From positions 1 to 64,000 of the forward strand of contig NZ_FUYE01000018.1 of assembly GCF_900167535.1 (NCBI RefSeq): a stretch of DNA of 64,000 nt. Direction: 5' to 3'. Below the pieces are notes generated by a model, which was not told where the DNA came from, did no database searches, and saw only the letters and a list, made by a program, of their open reading frames with translations. The DNA comes from Prosthecobacter debontii. Its GTDB lineage: Bacteria > Verrucomicrobiota > Verrucomicrobiia > Verrucomicrobiales > Verrucomicrobiaceae. Positions 17,609 to 26,227 of the stretch are shown in pieces. Every line of letters starts with the position of its first letter. Positions within the stretch are counted from its first letter, which is position 1. The position numbers and the translations under genes were made by a program.

Positions 17609-17795
17609 GCTCCTCATGGAATCGACACGCCCTTGCAGCTCTCCGTTCTTACGGCCCCCTGTCAGGCGATGCGGCTCCTGCCCTCGATATTTAACCGGCT
17701 TCTCTGAAGCAAGCCTTCTCTGTTTCATCGGCTGAGGCGAAAATCGTTTCAAATCAACCGCTTCCATCGTAACTTCATCACCGCTTTTCCTCACC

Positions 17796-18230
17796 ATGCC
17801 TTCTCTCACCCCCCTGCTCGCCAATTTCAGTGCCAACGAACTCAGCTTGCTTTCCAGCTTCGGTGACTCACGCGGTTATCAGGCCGAGGAGGTGGTCATC
17901 CGACAGGGGGATGAAAATGACCATTTGTATCTGCTGCTGAAAGGCAAGCTGGAGGTCTATCAGGATGTCGATGGCATGAACAAAAAGGTGGCCACCCTGG
18001 AGTCAGGAGATTCACTCGGAGAGGTCAGCATCTTTGATCCTGGTCCGGCGAGTGCGACCGTGTGTGCCGCTACGGAGGCGGAGGTTTGGCTGATCACGAA
18101 GGACAGTCTAGATCGCCTTCATGGCGCCAATCCCAAAGTGGCTTATCGCCTGCTAAGCCGGATCACCACCTGTCTGTCAAAGCGCCTGCGCCAGATGAAT
18201 GATAAGGTGGTGGATCTGGTGAATCGCTGA
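17796..18230 (+). CDS. Cyclic-nucleotide-binding domain protein
   Basis: The 144-residue product is a single cNMP-binding beta-roll of the Crp type: an N-terminal helix, GDENDHLYLLLKGKLEVYQD, then the phosphate-binding cassette region DSLGEVSIFDPGPASATVCA. The usual PBC glycine-glutamate pair is present (GE in SLGEVS). The arginine is replaced, as the sequence reads GPASATV. It has no DNA-binding helix-turn-helix, so it is more likely a regulatory or partner subunit than a transcription factor. It lies between the effector-like gene and a Ser/Thr kinase gene, which suggests a role in controlling the secretion locus. Confidence 0.8.
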   Translation: MPSLTPLLANFSANELSLLSSFGDSRGYQAEEVVIRQGDENDHLYLLLKGKLEVYQDVDGMNKKVATLESGDSLGEVSIFDPGPASATVCAATEAEVWLITKDSLDRLHGANPKVAYRLLSRITTCLSKRLRQMNDKVVDLVNR

Positions 18231-18302
18231 CACGAGGGAAGGGCTTTCTGACACCCATCCCACAGTCTTTTTCTAAAAGAGATTGGTGAGTCTAACTGGT
18301 GT

Positions 18303-18347
18303 GGATGTTGCTGTGAAAATTGCAAAAAGCATCCTTCAGTAACATCC
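18303..18347. repeat. Imperfect inverted repeat upstream of the kinase gene
   Basis: GGATGTTGCTG (18303-18313) and CAGTAACATCC (18337-18347) pair at 10 of 11 positions around a 23-base loop. The element lies just before the TGTCACA element at 18357. It may be an operator or the hairpin end of the upstream transcript; no T run follows. Confidence 0.35.
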
Positions 18348-18356
18348 GACGTTTTA

Positions 18357-18385
18357 TGTCACAGATTTCTCAAAAAAGGCATTTC
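18357..18385 (+). promoter_or_regulatory. Putative TGTCACA-type promoter of the first kinase gene
   Basis: A perfect TGTCACA (18357-18363) is followed after 16 bases by CATTTC (18380-18385). That is a weaker match to the CTAAT-like downstream element of the other sites. The start codon is about 130 bases further on. Confidence 0.35.
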
Positions 18386-18515
18386 AGATGCATCGTTGAA
18401 ATCGTAGCCCCATGAGGTGAAATATTCCGATGACAGGTGCACTTCCTGCCCCTACACTGGCCAACCCTTGACCATCGAATCAGAAAGCTAGTTTCTCCCC
18501 TCTGTTCGTTTCATC

Positions 18516-20651
18516 ATGGCAAATACCGTTCCATCAGGACCTGGCAACGTAGCCGTCCCGCCATCCGTGGGGGTCACTTCGCATACCTTGCCTGCGAGTG
18601 GCGGTGCTGAGGTTGACTTTGATCAGACGATCAGGATCAAGGCCCCAGGAAGTGGCATGATGGCCTTTGGCCGTTATCGCTTGGATCGTGTGCTTGGGCG
18701 TGGTGGCATGGGGGTCGTTTGGTTGGCCGAAGATACGAAGCTGGAGCGGCCCGTGGCCCTGAAGTTCCTGCCCAGCCTGATCGGCCTGGACCCTGCGGCG
18801 GTGAAGGAGTTGAAGACGGAGACCCGTCGTGGCCTGGAGCTTTCTCACCCCAACATCGTCCGCATCTATGACTTTGTGGATGATGAAGATGCGGCGGCCA
18901 TTTCGATGGAGTTTGTCGATGGCAAGACGCTATCGGAACTGCGGATGACCACTGAGCACGGTGTCTTCTCTGTCGATGAACTTTCTGGATGGCTGCTGGG
19001 CGTCTGTGATGCTCTAGATTACGCCCACTTCCAACGCCGCCTGATTCACCGGGATCTCAAGCCCGCGAATATCATGCTGACCTCAAGCGATGCCGTGGCC
19101 AAGATTGCCGACTTTGGCATCGCCCGCAGTTTATCGGATACCATGAGCCGTCTTTCTGCGGCGCACATTGGCACCAGTGGCACCCTCCCTTACATGAGCC
19201 CACAGCAGGCCATGGGTGAGCGACCCATGCCGACGGATGATGTTTATTCTCTGGGAGCGACGATTTACGAACTGCTCAGTGGCAAACCGCCCTTCTATCG
19301 AGGAGACCTGCCCACCCAGATCAATTCCAAGATCCCGCCTTCCATGCAGGAGCGGCGTCTGGAGCTAGATATCGGTGGTTCTGACCTCGTGCCTAAACTT
19401 TGGGAAGACGCGATTGCAGCCTGCTTGCATAAAGATCCGGCCATGCGGCCAAGCTGCGCAGGTGCTCTGGCGGAGATGCTCGGCATCCGCCCGGCCACGG
19501 TGACGGTGCGCACGGGTTCCTACGCAGCGGCCAATGCCCGAGCTGCGGCTGAGAGCAAACCGGCTCGCCTGCCTCTGGTGGCGGCTGCAGCGGCGATTGT
19601 CCTCGGAGGCTCTGCGGGGGCCTATTTCCTGATGAATGGCTCCGGTGAGGAGAATGCGCCTGATACCCCTGCGATGGCTTCAAAACCCGCCGATGTGGAA
19701 ACCACGCCGAGTGAGGAGAAAGAAAATGCCCCTGAAAAAGTGGTGGTGGCTGACATGCCGAAGGCTGAGCCGGATGCCCCTCCTGTGACCGCTGGCACGA
19801 CAGCCAAGCCCGATGAAGCCCCGCCGACTGGACCTGAAGCCACCGCACCTGTGCCTGCAGGCGGCTTGATGGCGAATACGACGCCGACTCAAGACAGTCC
19901 TCCGGCATCAGATGCGGGTGCCACCCCTACGGGACCGGCCACCGCCATGGCCCCTGCTCAGACCGTGCCCGAATCATCCAGCGTGGCAGGGAATACGACG
20001 CAGCCAGCACCGAATACTGGAGACGCCCCACCACCCGCCTTGCCGAACATGCCTGGAGGTGAGTCCGCACCGGCACCTTCTATCGTGGCTGGAGGGATGG
20101 CCCTCTCGCCCGATGCTGCCAATGCGACCAGCACGGCTCTGGCCTCGATGAATCCGCCTTCCCCAGGCGCAGCCACACAGACCTTCCCTCTTCCTCCTGG
20201 GGTGGAGATCCCTCCGGGTAGCCCGCAGCTCCTCCAGCCGGATCTACCTCAGCCGCCCTCCGGTTTCTGGACCATGGATCAGATTTTCCCGGTGCCACCG
20301 TTTGCGACCTACAGTCCCAAAGGTAAAAAGTATCTTCTCTACAGGACGCAAAGTGCTCTGAAAGAAAAGGGCCTCTACACCTCCACCTTGGACGGTGAAG
20401 AAGGTAAAGGCACTCACAATGCCATCGTCCTCTTCCAGGTCAGGGAGGGATTGGTCGCGAATGGTCTGCTGGATGTGCCGACCCTGGCAGCCCTGAGTCT
20501 TTCCGCAGAGCCTGACAAGCCCGATTGGAGTGCCCCTTCCGGTGGTGGTGGTTCGGGCGGCACCTATCGTCGCCGCCAGGCTCAGAAAGAAGAGCCGACC
20601 TTCCTCCAGAAGACCGGCGAGACTTTCAAGAAGCTCAATCCCTTCAAATAA
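18516..20651 (+). CDS. Ser/Thr protein kinase with C-terminal peptidoglycan-binding-like domain
   Basis: The 711-residue protein carries an N-terminal Hanks-type kinase (about 50-320): GRGGMGVVW glycine loop, lysine in VALKFLP, catalytic HRDLKPANIM, DFGIARS, and GTLPYMSPQQAMG. One membrane helix follows near 350-370 (LVAAAAAIVLGGSAGAYFLM), then a long Pro/Ala/Thr-rich stretch to about 575. The C-terminus (YRTQSALKEKGLYT, FQVREGLVANGLLDVPTLAAL) resembles a PGBD-like peptidoglycan-binding fold. The outside part could therefore sense the cell wall and the inside kinase relay it. The position inside the secretion locus suggests it controls that system; this is inference. Confidence 0.85.
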   Translation: MANTVPSGPGNVAVPPSVGVTSHTLPASGGAEVDFDQTIRIKAPGSGMMAFGRYRLDRVLGRGGMGVVWLAEDTKLERPVALKFLPSLIGLDPAAVKELKTETRRGLELSHPNIVRIYDFVDDEDAAAISMEFVDGKTLSELRMTTEHGVFSVDELSGWLLGVCDALDYAHFQRRLIHRDLKPANIMLTSSDAVAKIADFGIARSLSDTMSRLSAAHIGTSGTLPYMSPQQAMGERPMPTDDVYSLGATIYELLSGKPPFYRGDLPTQINSKIPPSMQERRLELDIGGSDLVPKLWEDAIAACLHKDPAMRPSCAGALAEMLGIRPATVTVRTGSYAAANARAAAESKPARLPLVAAAAAIVLGGSAGAYFLMNGSGEENAPDTPAMASKPADVETTPSEEKENAPEKVVVADMPKAEPDAPPVTAGTTAKPDEAPPTGPEATAPVPAGGLMANTTPTQDSPPASDAGATPTGPATAMAPAQTVPESSSVAGNTTQPAPNTGDAPPPALPNMPGGESAPAPSIVAGGMALSPDAANATSTALASMNPPSPGAATQTFPLPPGVEIPPGSPQLLQPDLPQPPSGFWTMDQIFPVPPFATYSPKGKKYLLYRTQSALKEKGLYTSTLDGEEGKGTHNAIVLFQVREGLVANGLLDVPTLAALSLSAEPDKPDWSAPSGGGGSGGTYRRRQAQKEEPTFLQKTGETFKKLNPFK

Positions 20652-20760
20652 CGAAGAGCTTTCCCCGTGCTACCTGAAGACGGGCCTTGATGCGTTGAGA
20701 GCTTCCACGCTTGAGGTTTGAGGCAGACCTAACAAGCCTGCCTGGGAGCCGTCGCGGGTC

Positions 20761-21084
20761 TTATTTTTGACGGAACCCGGTCTGGGAGACCGAGTTGGAG
20801 AGATCTGACTGCGATTGGTGGGTCTTTTTTTCCAATTCTAGAGCGGCTCGGACGCTGAGCGTCTGTTCCTGCTCCTCAGCGGGGCTGCCTTGCTCAGCCT
20901 GGAGCTGACGGTCTTTGGCGTCAATGTCGTTGTCATTGTCCAGGTCATAGATCTCTCGGTCGCCTGCATCGATACGCCCATCCCGGTCCAGATCCAGGGA
21001 GGGATCATCGCCGCCGTCAATGATGCCATCGCCATCCAGATCCCGGATGGAGTCCACTTTCTTTCTGGGAGGTGGAGTGGCCAT
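20761..21084 (-). CDS. Small EF-hand/dockerin-like calcium-binding protein
   Basis: The 107-residue product lacks a signal peptide. It carries three consecutive Asp-rich loops with dockerin/EF-hand spacing: DLDGDGIIDGGD, DLDRDGRIDAGD and DLDNDNDIDAKD (residues about 17-60). A polar, Gln/Glu/Ser-rich helical tail follows. It is the last gene of the minus-strand T4SS run, 23 bases after the previous one. Calcium binding is predicted from the loops. Its part in secretion (regulator, substrate or assembly factor) is unknown. Confidence 0.65.
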   Translation of the reverse strand: MATPPPRKKVDSIRDLDGDGIIDGGDDPSLDLDRDGRIDAGDREIYDLDNDNDIDAKDRQLQAEQGSPAEEQEQTLSVRAALELEKKTHQSQSDLSNSVSQTGFRQK

Positions 21085-21107
21085 GGCGCTAAGTCAAAGC
21101 AGGGGAC

Positions 21108-21515
21108 TCAAAAGCCCTTACCGCTAGAGATTTTGATGGGCGGTGTTTTGACGGCTTTTTGTTGGGAGTTGCCGAGAGCGTTGACCTGAGATTTATCATC
21201 TGAAGCCTTGAACTTATTGTCGAAGCCCTTCTTCTGACCCATGCCGTGACCCGTCTTATTGCCGTGGTCGTTAAGCTTATCGAGGGCCTTATCGACGTCT
21301 TTGCTGACGGCGTCTTTGCCCGGGCCGTCGGGAGCTTTATCCAGGCCTTCCTTGATGCCTTTGAGCTCCTTGAGCATGGCATCAAAACGGTCTCCATCCA
21401 GCTTCGCTTTAGCAGCGGAGAGCTTATCGGACTCCATTTTGTTGAGGATCTTCTCGAGAACCTCGAGCCATTTTTTCAGTTCTTCGGCGGCGGCTGAGAC
21501 GGGGTTGTCGGACAT
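21108..21515 (-). CDS. Small helical hypothetical protein of the T4SS operon
   Basis: The 135-residue protein is Lys/Asp-rich and mostly helical (LKKWLEVLEKILNKMESDKL, MLKELKGIKEGLDKA), with a Gly/Ser/Lys-rich flexible C-terminus. It has no signal peptide, membrane helix or known motif. It lies in the minus-strand T4SS run, 22 bases from its upstream neighbour, so it is probably co-expressed. It could be a chaperone, adaptor or secreted substrate. Confidence 0.6.
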   Translation of the reverse strand: MSDNPVSAAAEELKKWLEVLEKILNKMESDKLSAAKAKLDGDRFDAMLKELKGIKEGLDKAPDGPGKDAVSKDVDKALDKLNDHGNKTGHGMGQKKGFDNKFKASDDKSQVNALGNSQQKAVKTPPIKISSGKGF

Positions 21516-21537
21516 GGGTGTTCAGTAGGGTGGAGGA

Positions 21538-21951
21538 TTAACGAAGGCGAACGGGAGTGGCTGCACCCGTCATCTCATGGGGCTGAGCCCGCATGGGGAA
21601 GACGGCACTGCGGTATTGTTTGGCTTCAGGTTCCGGGTGGGTGATGATGAGATAAAAGCGGGTCCATTTGAGCCCTGCATCGCGGTCGCCCACGCCTTCG
21701 GCCCAGCGGCGGGCTTCAGCTCCGGTCATGACACGCGGCAGGTAGGCGATGTGGATGTTGGATTTTACCCAACCATGATCATCGTGATCCACCCAAAACT
21801 CGATGCGGCTGCCCACGGGGATGAGGTCATCATTGGCGAGGAAGGCAGGCGGCGTGGAGCAGCCCACCTGCCAAAGCAGCAGGAAGAGCCCCCCGAGCAA
21901 GCGAAACAGGGGCATCTGACGGAGAATGGAGGCGGCAGGAGCAACGGGCAT
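21538..21951 (-). CDS. Small lipoprotein of the T4SS operon
   Basis: The 137-residue protein has an N-terminal hydrophobic stretch ending in LLLWQVGC, a lipobox with cysteine near residue 31. The mature part of about 105 residues is beta-rich and ends in Arg. An in-frame ATG at 21915 would give a tighter lipoprotein signal. It may sit in the outer membrane near the channel. VirB7 has this kind of place in classic systems, but the sequence is not recognisably VirB7. Confidence 0.6.
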   Translation of the reverse strand: MPVAPAASILRQMPLFRLLGGLFLLLWQVGCSTPPAFLANDDLIPVGSRIEFWVDHDDHGWVKSNIHIAYLPRVMTGAEARRWAEGVGDRDAGLKWTRFYLIITHPEPEAKQYRSAVFPMRAQPHEMTGAATPVRLR

Positions 21952-21992
21952 AGAGGGAGAAGCAAAGGCTCGGTCAAAAGGGGATTAGCCCT

Positions 21993-22421
21993 TCACGTGT
22001 CATGTGTGACGGGCGGCATCACAACAGGGGCAGGTTTTTCAGGCTCTCGGATGTGGGAGGGGCTTTCAGGAAGGTCTTCCTCTGCCAGCGCGGGGCGGGG
22101 GATCACTCGCGTCGTGGCAGGAAGGTGGGGCGGTGCCTCTTCTTGAGCGGGCGTTGGCGTGAGCCATTTGGCGGCGAGATCCCCGATGAGTTCTCGATTG
22201 CGTTTTTTCCGCTCCTCCATGACGGACTCACCACGCATGCGGAACTCCTCTCCCCAGCGATGCATGGCATCGATCAGCAGGGTGAGGACGAGGATGATCA
22301 AGCCCGCGATGAGCCGGTTGGTGATCAGGGCGCTGGAAAAAAGGAGGAAACCCGTGCCGTAGAGATGGATCTCCCGCTTCCACCGGCGGTAGAAGTCACG
22401 GATGGATGACCAGATGTCCAT
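21993..22421 (-). CDS. Small membrane protein of the T4SS operon
   Basis: The 142-residue protein has one or two adjacent membrane segments (residues about 20-52), a basic juxtamembrane helix (RMRGESVMEERKKRNREL) and a Pro-rich tail. Its start overlaps the end of the AAA+ gene by 26 bases, which suggests translational coupling and joint function. The family is unknown. It could anchor the AAA+ ATPase to the membrane, an inference from the overlap. Confidence 0.65.
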   Translation of the reverse strand: MDIWSSIRDFYRRWKREIHLYGTGFLLFSSALITNRLIAGLIILVLTLLIDAMHRWGEEFRMRGESVMEERKKRNRELIGDLAAKWLTPTPAQEEAPPHLPATTRVIPRPALAEEDLPESPSHIREPEKPAPVVMPPVTHDT

Positions 22422-23292
22422 TTTCAGCGACGAGTGTTCCGGAGGTAGGGCGGCCTGCCATCAGAGCTTCGCGCACTGCATGGCGGCAATTGCTCTCGGC
22501 GGTCGTGCGCATGCGCCGCACCCCGAGACGAGGCTCGACCCCCTGGGCGACCAGGAGGTCTAACACTCCAGGGCCTACATTCAGTTCATAGCCTTTGCCC
22601 CGCAAGTTTTTCAGCTCCTTATTGAGCATGATGTTGGCGATCTGCTTTTGGGCGTTGTAGCCGAGTTTTTGGAAGACGCAGCGGACGTTGAAACGAGCGA
22701 GCACTTCCGGGCGCAACTCTGCGGCGGCCAGGTCTTCGATGAAACGCTCCACGGTGGCCATGGGGCTGTTCTTCAGCTCCATCAGGGCATCGGCACCGAT
22801 GTTGGAGGTGGCGACGATGTAAAAATTACACAGGTTGAGTGTCTCCCCACTGGCGACGGTGATGCGGCCCGCATCCAGCACCTGGAGGAAGATGTCCAAG
22901 ACACGCGGATGGGCTTTTTCGATTTCGTCAAAGAGCAGCACACCACGGCCCTCGGCCCGGTCATAGAAGCGGCCCAAGTTTCCCCGGCTGCCCTCCCCTT
23001 GTCCAAGCAACAGGCCGAGCGATTCCTGGTTCTGGTATTCAGACATGTCCAAGCGGATGCAGTGCTTGTTCACATCTTTGAAGATGTATTCGGTGATCAG
23101 CAGGGTGATCTCCGTCTTACCCACACCCGTGGGGCCGAGAAAGAGGAACGTGCCTTTAGGCCGCCCCGCATCGCTCAAGCCCAATTCACCGTTTTGGATG
23201 ATGGGCACGACTTTAGGAATCACATGATCTTGGCCGATGATCCGTTCGTTCAGGAAGGGAGGGAGGCCACGGATGTGTTCGAGGTCAGCCAT
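22396..23292 (-). CDS. ClpB/ClpA-like single-module AAA+ ATPase in T4SS operon
   Basis: The 298-residue protein is one AAA+ module of the ClpA/B D2 type. Walker A is GPTGVGKT (53-60), followed by the pore-region SEYQNQESLGLLLGQGEG. Walker B is VLLFDEIEKAHP, sensor 1 is ATSNIGAD, the arginine finger is in RPEVLARF, and the sensor-2 segment is GVRRMR. It lacks the ClpB N-domain, first AAA module and coiled-coil middle domain. Set inside a VirB-type operon with no VirB11, it may drive substrate unfolding or assembly in place of, or beside, the usual traffic ATPase. That role is inference; the family call is firm. Confidence 0.85.
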   Translation of the reverse strand: MADLEHIRGLPPFLNERIIGQDHVIPKVVPIIQNGELGLSDAGRPKGTFLFLGPTGVGKTEITLLITEYIFKDVNKHCIRLDMSEYQNQESLGLLLGQGEGSRGNLGRFYDRAEGRGVLLFDEIEKAHPRVLDIFLQVLDAGRITVASGETLNLCNFYIVATSNIGADALMELKNSPMATVERFIEDLAAAELRPEVLARFNVRCVFQKLGYNAQKQIANIMLNKELKNLRGKGYELNVGPGVLDLLVAQGVEPRLGVRRMRTTAESNCRHAVREALMAGRPTSGTLVAENGHLVIHP

Positions 23293-23336
23293 GCGTCGTT
23301 AGCGGGAGGGGGTCGAGAAGGCGGGTTCTGGTTGAT

Positions 23337-24038
23337 TTACTTTTTGTTACCGCCGGAGTTGATGCCCTGTGAGGCGGAGCGGGGACGCAGGCGATCCAGA
23401 GACTCCAGTTCCTCGATCCGTTCGGCGGCTTTAGCCAGTTGCTCCTTTAGCACATTGCGCTCTTGGATAGTCTGGGACAGATGGGCTTCGATCTGCTTGG
23501 ACTCTTCCTCAGCTTTTTCAAACTGAGCCTTTTTCTTTTCCAGGTCTTGCTGGAGGCTGTTCAGGCGGGTCATGGTGGCCTGGAGAGCTTGGCTCTTCGC
23601 CATCAAGCTCTGGCGCTCCTGGGCAACGATGGAGTCCTTGGGCACTTCATTGCGTGAGGGTTCCACCACACCTAGCACGACACCGCGTGACTCCATGGGG
23701 GTGGCAGGCAGGCGGGTATCCCAGCGGGCATCTTGCTCCACGCGATACACGGTGTGCGCCTCATGCATTTCACGGCGGTCTTTGCTGGGCAAGCGACCAA
23801 CGTGATAGCTGTGGACTTCTTCGCCCAGGCGGACGCGAGAGCGATCATAAGGATCGAGCGCACGGCCCTTGGGCCAGCCTTTGACCACCGTGGTGGAGTA
23901 AGTGGGAATGTAGGCGGGTTCCTGCGCCTCAATGGGGAAAGCCAGGGGATCATCCGGCAGGGAGACTTCCTGGCTGGAGCAGGCACCGAGCAAAAGTCCG
24001 GCGGCAACGGCAAGGGTAGAGCGGGTGATAGCGGTCAT
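23337..24038 (-). CDS. Coiled-coil lipoprotein of the T4SS operon
   Basis: The 233-residue protein begins with a lipoprotein signal (AVAAGLLLGAC, cysteine near residue 20). A Pro/Arg-containing region of about 110 residues follows, then a long coiled coil (about 145-215, rich in Leu, Glu, Lys and Gln). It lies right after the virB10-like gene with a 4-base overlap (24035-24038), the position where core-complex lipoproteins often sit. A VirB7/TraV-like role at the outer membrane is possible, but no sequence motif proves it. Confidence 0.65.
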   Translation of the reverse strand: MTAITRSTLAVAAGLLLGACSSQEVSLPDDPLAFPIEAQEPAYIPTYSTTVVKGWPKGRALDPYDRSRVRLGEEVHSYHVGRLPSKDRREMHEAHTVYRVEQDARWDTRLPATPMESRGVVLGVVEPSRNEVPKDSIVAQERQSLMAKSQALQATMTRLNSLQQDLEKKKAQFEKAEEESKQIEAHLSQTIQERNVLKEQLAKAAERIEELESLDRLRPRSASQGINSGGNKK

Positions 24039-25258
24039 GGCGTGGAACTAGGACTGGAGCTGAGATCGGGGGTGGCGGAACTGAAGTCGCCTGAATCGGA
24101 ATCCAGCAGGCGACCGACACGGGCGGCGCGCTCCGCCGTGCGTCTCTCTTCTTCCGCTTTGCGGGTGGCGACAGAGACTTGCTCCGCCTCAGAGGTGGCG
24201 GCGGCGAACTCCGATTGTGCGCGCAGGTAGGCTTCCTCGGCCAATTGCCAGCTGGAGGTCGGCTTGTTGCCTTGGGCCAGTCCGGCGATGCTGGCCAACT
24301 CGGGCTCGAAGACGTCCTGAGTGTAAATGTAAAACTGAGTGCCCGCACTGACGCGCACAAAGTCGAGGTCCTGCTCCAGCTTCTTGGTCAGCATGCCGGA
24401 GTAGGCTGAAGCGGCCTGAGAACCGCCGCCGAGTGCGGCGTTGCGGCTGGTGTTTTGCGGGACCAGGCCATAGATGGTCTGAAACTGATCCTGCTTGTTG
24501 TTCATGATGCCTTCCAGGGCCTCCGCCACCAGGATCTTCAGTTCCGCATATTGATCGTTCTTGACGATCTGGCCGCGGATACCCGCAGAACCATCGGTTA
24601 GGCCGTAGGAGCCATCGGGCAGTCTTTCATGATCCAGGGCCACGCCGCTGATGTTGTATTCACGACCGTCCGCCCACACGAAGGTGAAGGTGCCTTTCAC
24701 CTCGATGCGGTCACGCGTGCGTCCTTGGCCGGCTTTCGCCTGCACTTGAGTGCCTGCAGGGAGGATGAGCTTGCGATTCCAATAGACATCCTCGGTGACC
24801 AGCGCCAGCACGGGGGTCTCCAGAGACGAGGAATCCACGGTGATGACGAGGGCGGCTTTGATCAGCAGGCCCCGCGGTGCGAAGAGCTTGGGCTCCTTGG
24901 CCTGATACTTCTGCCGCACCGGTTTGTCGATGTGCACCAACTTAGGAAAGGGCGGTGCCTTCTGCTGTTTGCCCGAGTTGCTTTGGGTTTTGATGAGGGG
25001 CGGTGGTGCAGCCTTTTTAGCGGGTGGCACCATGAATTTATCCACCTGCTGCTCACTCCCGACACTGGCGGTGCGTTTTTCACCCAGTCCCACGGTCTTT
25101 TCCTCTATGGGGGTTTGAGCTTGGGGACCGGCAGATTTGGGAGCCGCGTTGACGGGCGCCGGTTGTCTCTGCGTCAGATAAAAAGCTCCTCCGGCAACAG
25201 CCACAACCAAGGCCAGGAGGCCCATCTGCACGGCAGGTTTTTGAAGGTGTTTGGTCAT
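24035..25258 (-). CDS. VirB10/TrbI-like T4SS core protein
   Basis: The 407-residue protein has a short cytoplasmic N-terminus, one membrane helix (about 12-30) and a Pro/Lys-rich periplasmic linker. A VirB10/TrbI-type beta-barrel domain starts near residue 130: LIKAALVITVDSS, RKLILPAGTQVQAKAG, FVWADGREYNISGVALD. In classic systems VirB10 spans both membranes and gates the channel on energy signals from the ATPases. It is flanked by the virB9-like gene upstream (21-base gap) and the lipoprotein gene downstream (overlap). The last 80 residues are Ala/Glu-rich and helical. Confidence 0.82.
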   Translation of the reverse strand: MTKHLQKPAVQMGLLALVVAVAGGAFYLTQRQPAPVNAAPKSAGPQAQTPIEEKTVGLGEKRTASVGSEQQVDKFMVPPAKKAAPPPLIKTQSNSGKQQKAPPFPKLVHIDKPVRQKYQAKEPKLFAPRGLLIKAALVITVDSSSLETPVLALVTEDVYWNRKLILPAGTQVQAKAGQGRTRDRIEVKGTFTFVWADGREYNISGVALDHERLPDGSYGLTDGSAGIRGQIVKNDQYAELKILVAEALEGIMNNKQDQFQTIYGLVPQNTSRNAALGGGSQAASAYSGMLTKKLEQDLDFVRVSAGTQFYIYTQDVFEPELASIAGLAQGNKPTSSWQLAEEAYLRAQSEFAAATSEAEQVSVATRKAEEERRTAERAARVGRLLDSDSGDFSSATPDLSSSPSSTP

Positions 25259-25279
25259 GGGAGGGAGGAGTTCGAAAGG

Positions 25280-26227
25280 TTACTTGCCATCCTCAGCGGA
25301 AGCATTGCCAAACAGAGCATTGGAGATTTGCGTGCGCCCAGGAGCGGGCAGCTCGATGCGGAAATCTTGGTTGATGGAAAGGCCCTCACGGACCCCGCCA
25401 GGGCCGCCTTGTAGCACCACATCCATAGGCACCTGCTTACCCGGAGGCACGAGGCCACTGCAATCGACAAGCTGAGCGTCATACGTGCGCTCACCCACAC
25501 GGACACGCACGGAGGTGGGCTCGAATTCATAGGTTTCCGTACCGTCGTTGGTGAGCCAGCAGCGGAAGGCCATTAGATCTTTGGCCGGATTCCGGTGAAT
25601 CTCGTAGATGCTGGCCTTCACGCCGTTGGAGGTGCTGGCCATGTCCAAGCCATTGCGCTCCTGCCAGCCGGAGAAGAGGCCGGGGTTGAGGGTCTGGAGG
25701 GCCTTGCGGCTTTTCACTTTGCTCAGCATGCCGACGAGTTCTTCGGAGTCGAAGTGGATGCGGTTTTGTACCACTTGCTCACCGGAGACCGGGACGGCGG
25801 CATTTTTCTCCTCCGGGGGCGGGACGATGACGGCGAGGTTGGCCGCTTCTGAAGGCACGAAGCGCAGCAGATAAATGTGGCGGTTCGTGCGCAGGGTGGC
25901 GTGGCAGGGATCACCAGGTTTCACGAGGCGAACCACAAGGGTGTCATCGGCCACGTTTTCATAGTGAACGAGGGCCACTTTGGATTGGGTCAACTGGCTG
26001 CCGGCATTGGGGTCGGTGACTAGGCCAAAGCCAGTCAGCAGGGTGATCTTTTCCGGGAAGGTGATGGTGGTCGCCACCGTGGCATTGATGGCGATGTCAT
26101 GCACGTTGTTACGGGCGTCCAGCATCACCAGTTCACGCCCGGTTTGCACCTGGGCCCAGAGCGGCGTGGCCAGGGCCAGGAGCACGGGAAAGCATAGGTT
26201 CAGAATCAACAGTCGGGCACGTCTCAT
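25280..26227 (-). CDS. VirB9/TrbG/CagX-like T4SS core protein
   Basis: The 315-residue protein has a signal peptide ending at PLWA. The N-terminal beta domain contains IAINATVATTITFPEKI and HATLRTNRHIYLLRF, like VirB9/CagX proteins. The C-terminal domain (YEFEPTSVRVRVGERTYDAQL, VPPGKQVPMDVV) would join the outer-membrane ring. It overlaps the second virB8-like gene by 4 bases and precedes the virB10-like gene, the standard VirB8-9-10 order. This order makes the assignment stronger than sequence likeness alone. Confidence 0.78.
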   Translation of the reverse strand: MRRARLLILNLCFPVLLALATPLWAQVQTGRELVMLDARNNVHDIAINATVATTITFPEKITLLTGFGLVTDPNAGSQLTQSKVALVHYENVADDTLVVRLVKPGDPCHATLRTNRHIYLLRFVPSEAANLAVIVPPPEEKNAAVPVSGEQVVQNRIHFDSEELVGMLSKVKSRKALQTLNPGLFSGWQERNGLDMASTSNGVKASIYEIHRNPAKDLMAFRCWLTNDGTETYEFEPTSVRVRVGERTYDAQLVDCSGLVPPGKQVPMDVVLQGGPGGVREGLSINQDFRIELPAPGRTQISNALFGNASAEDGK

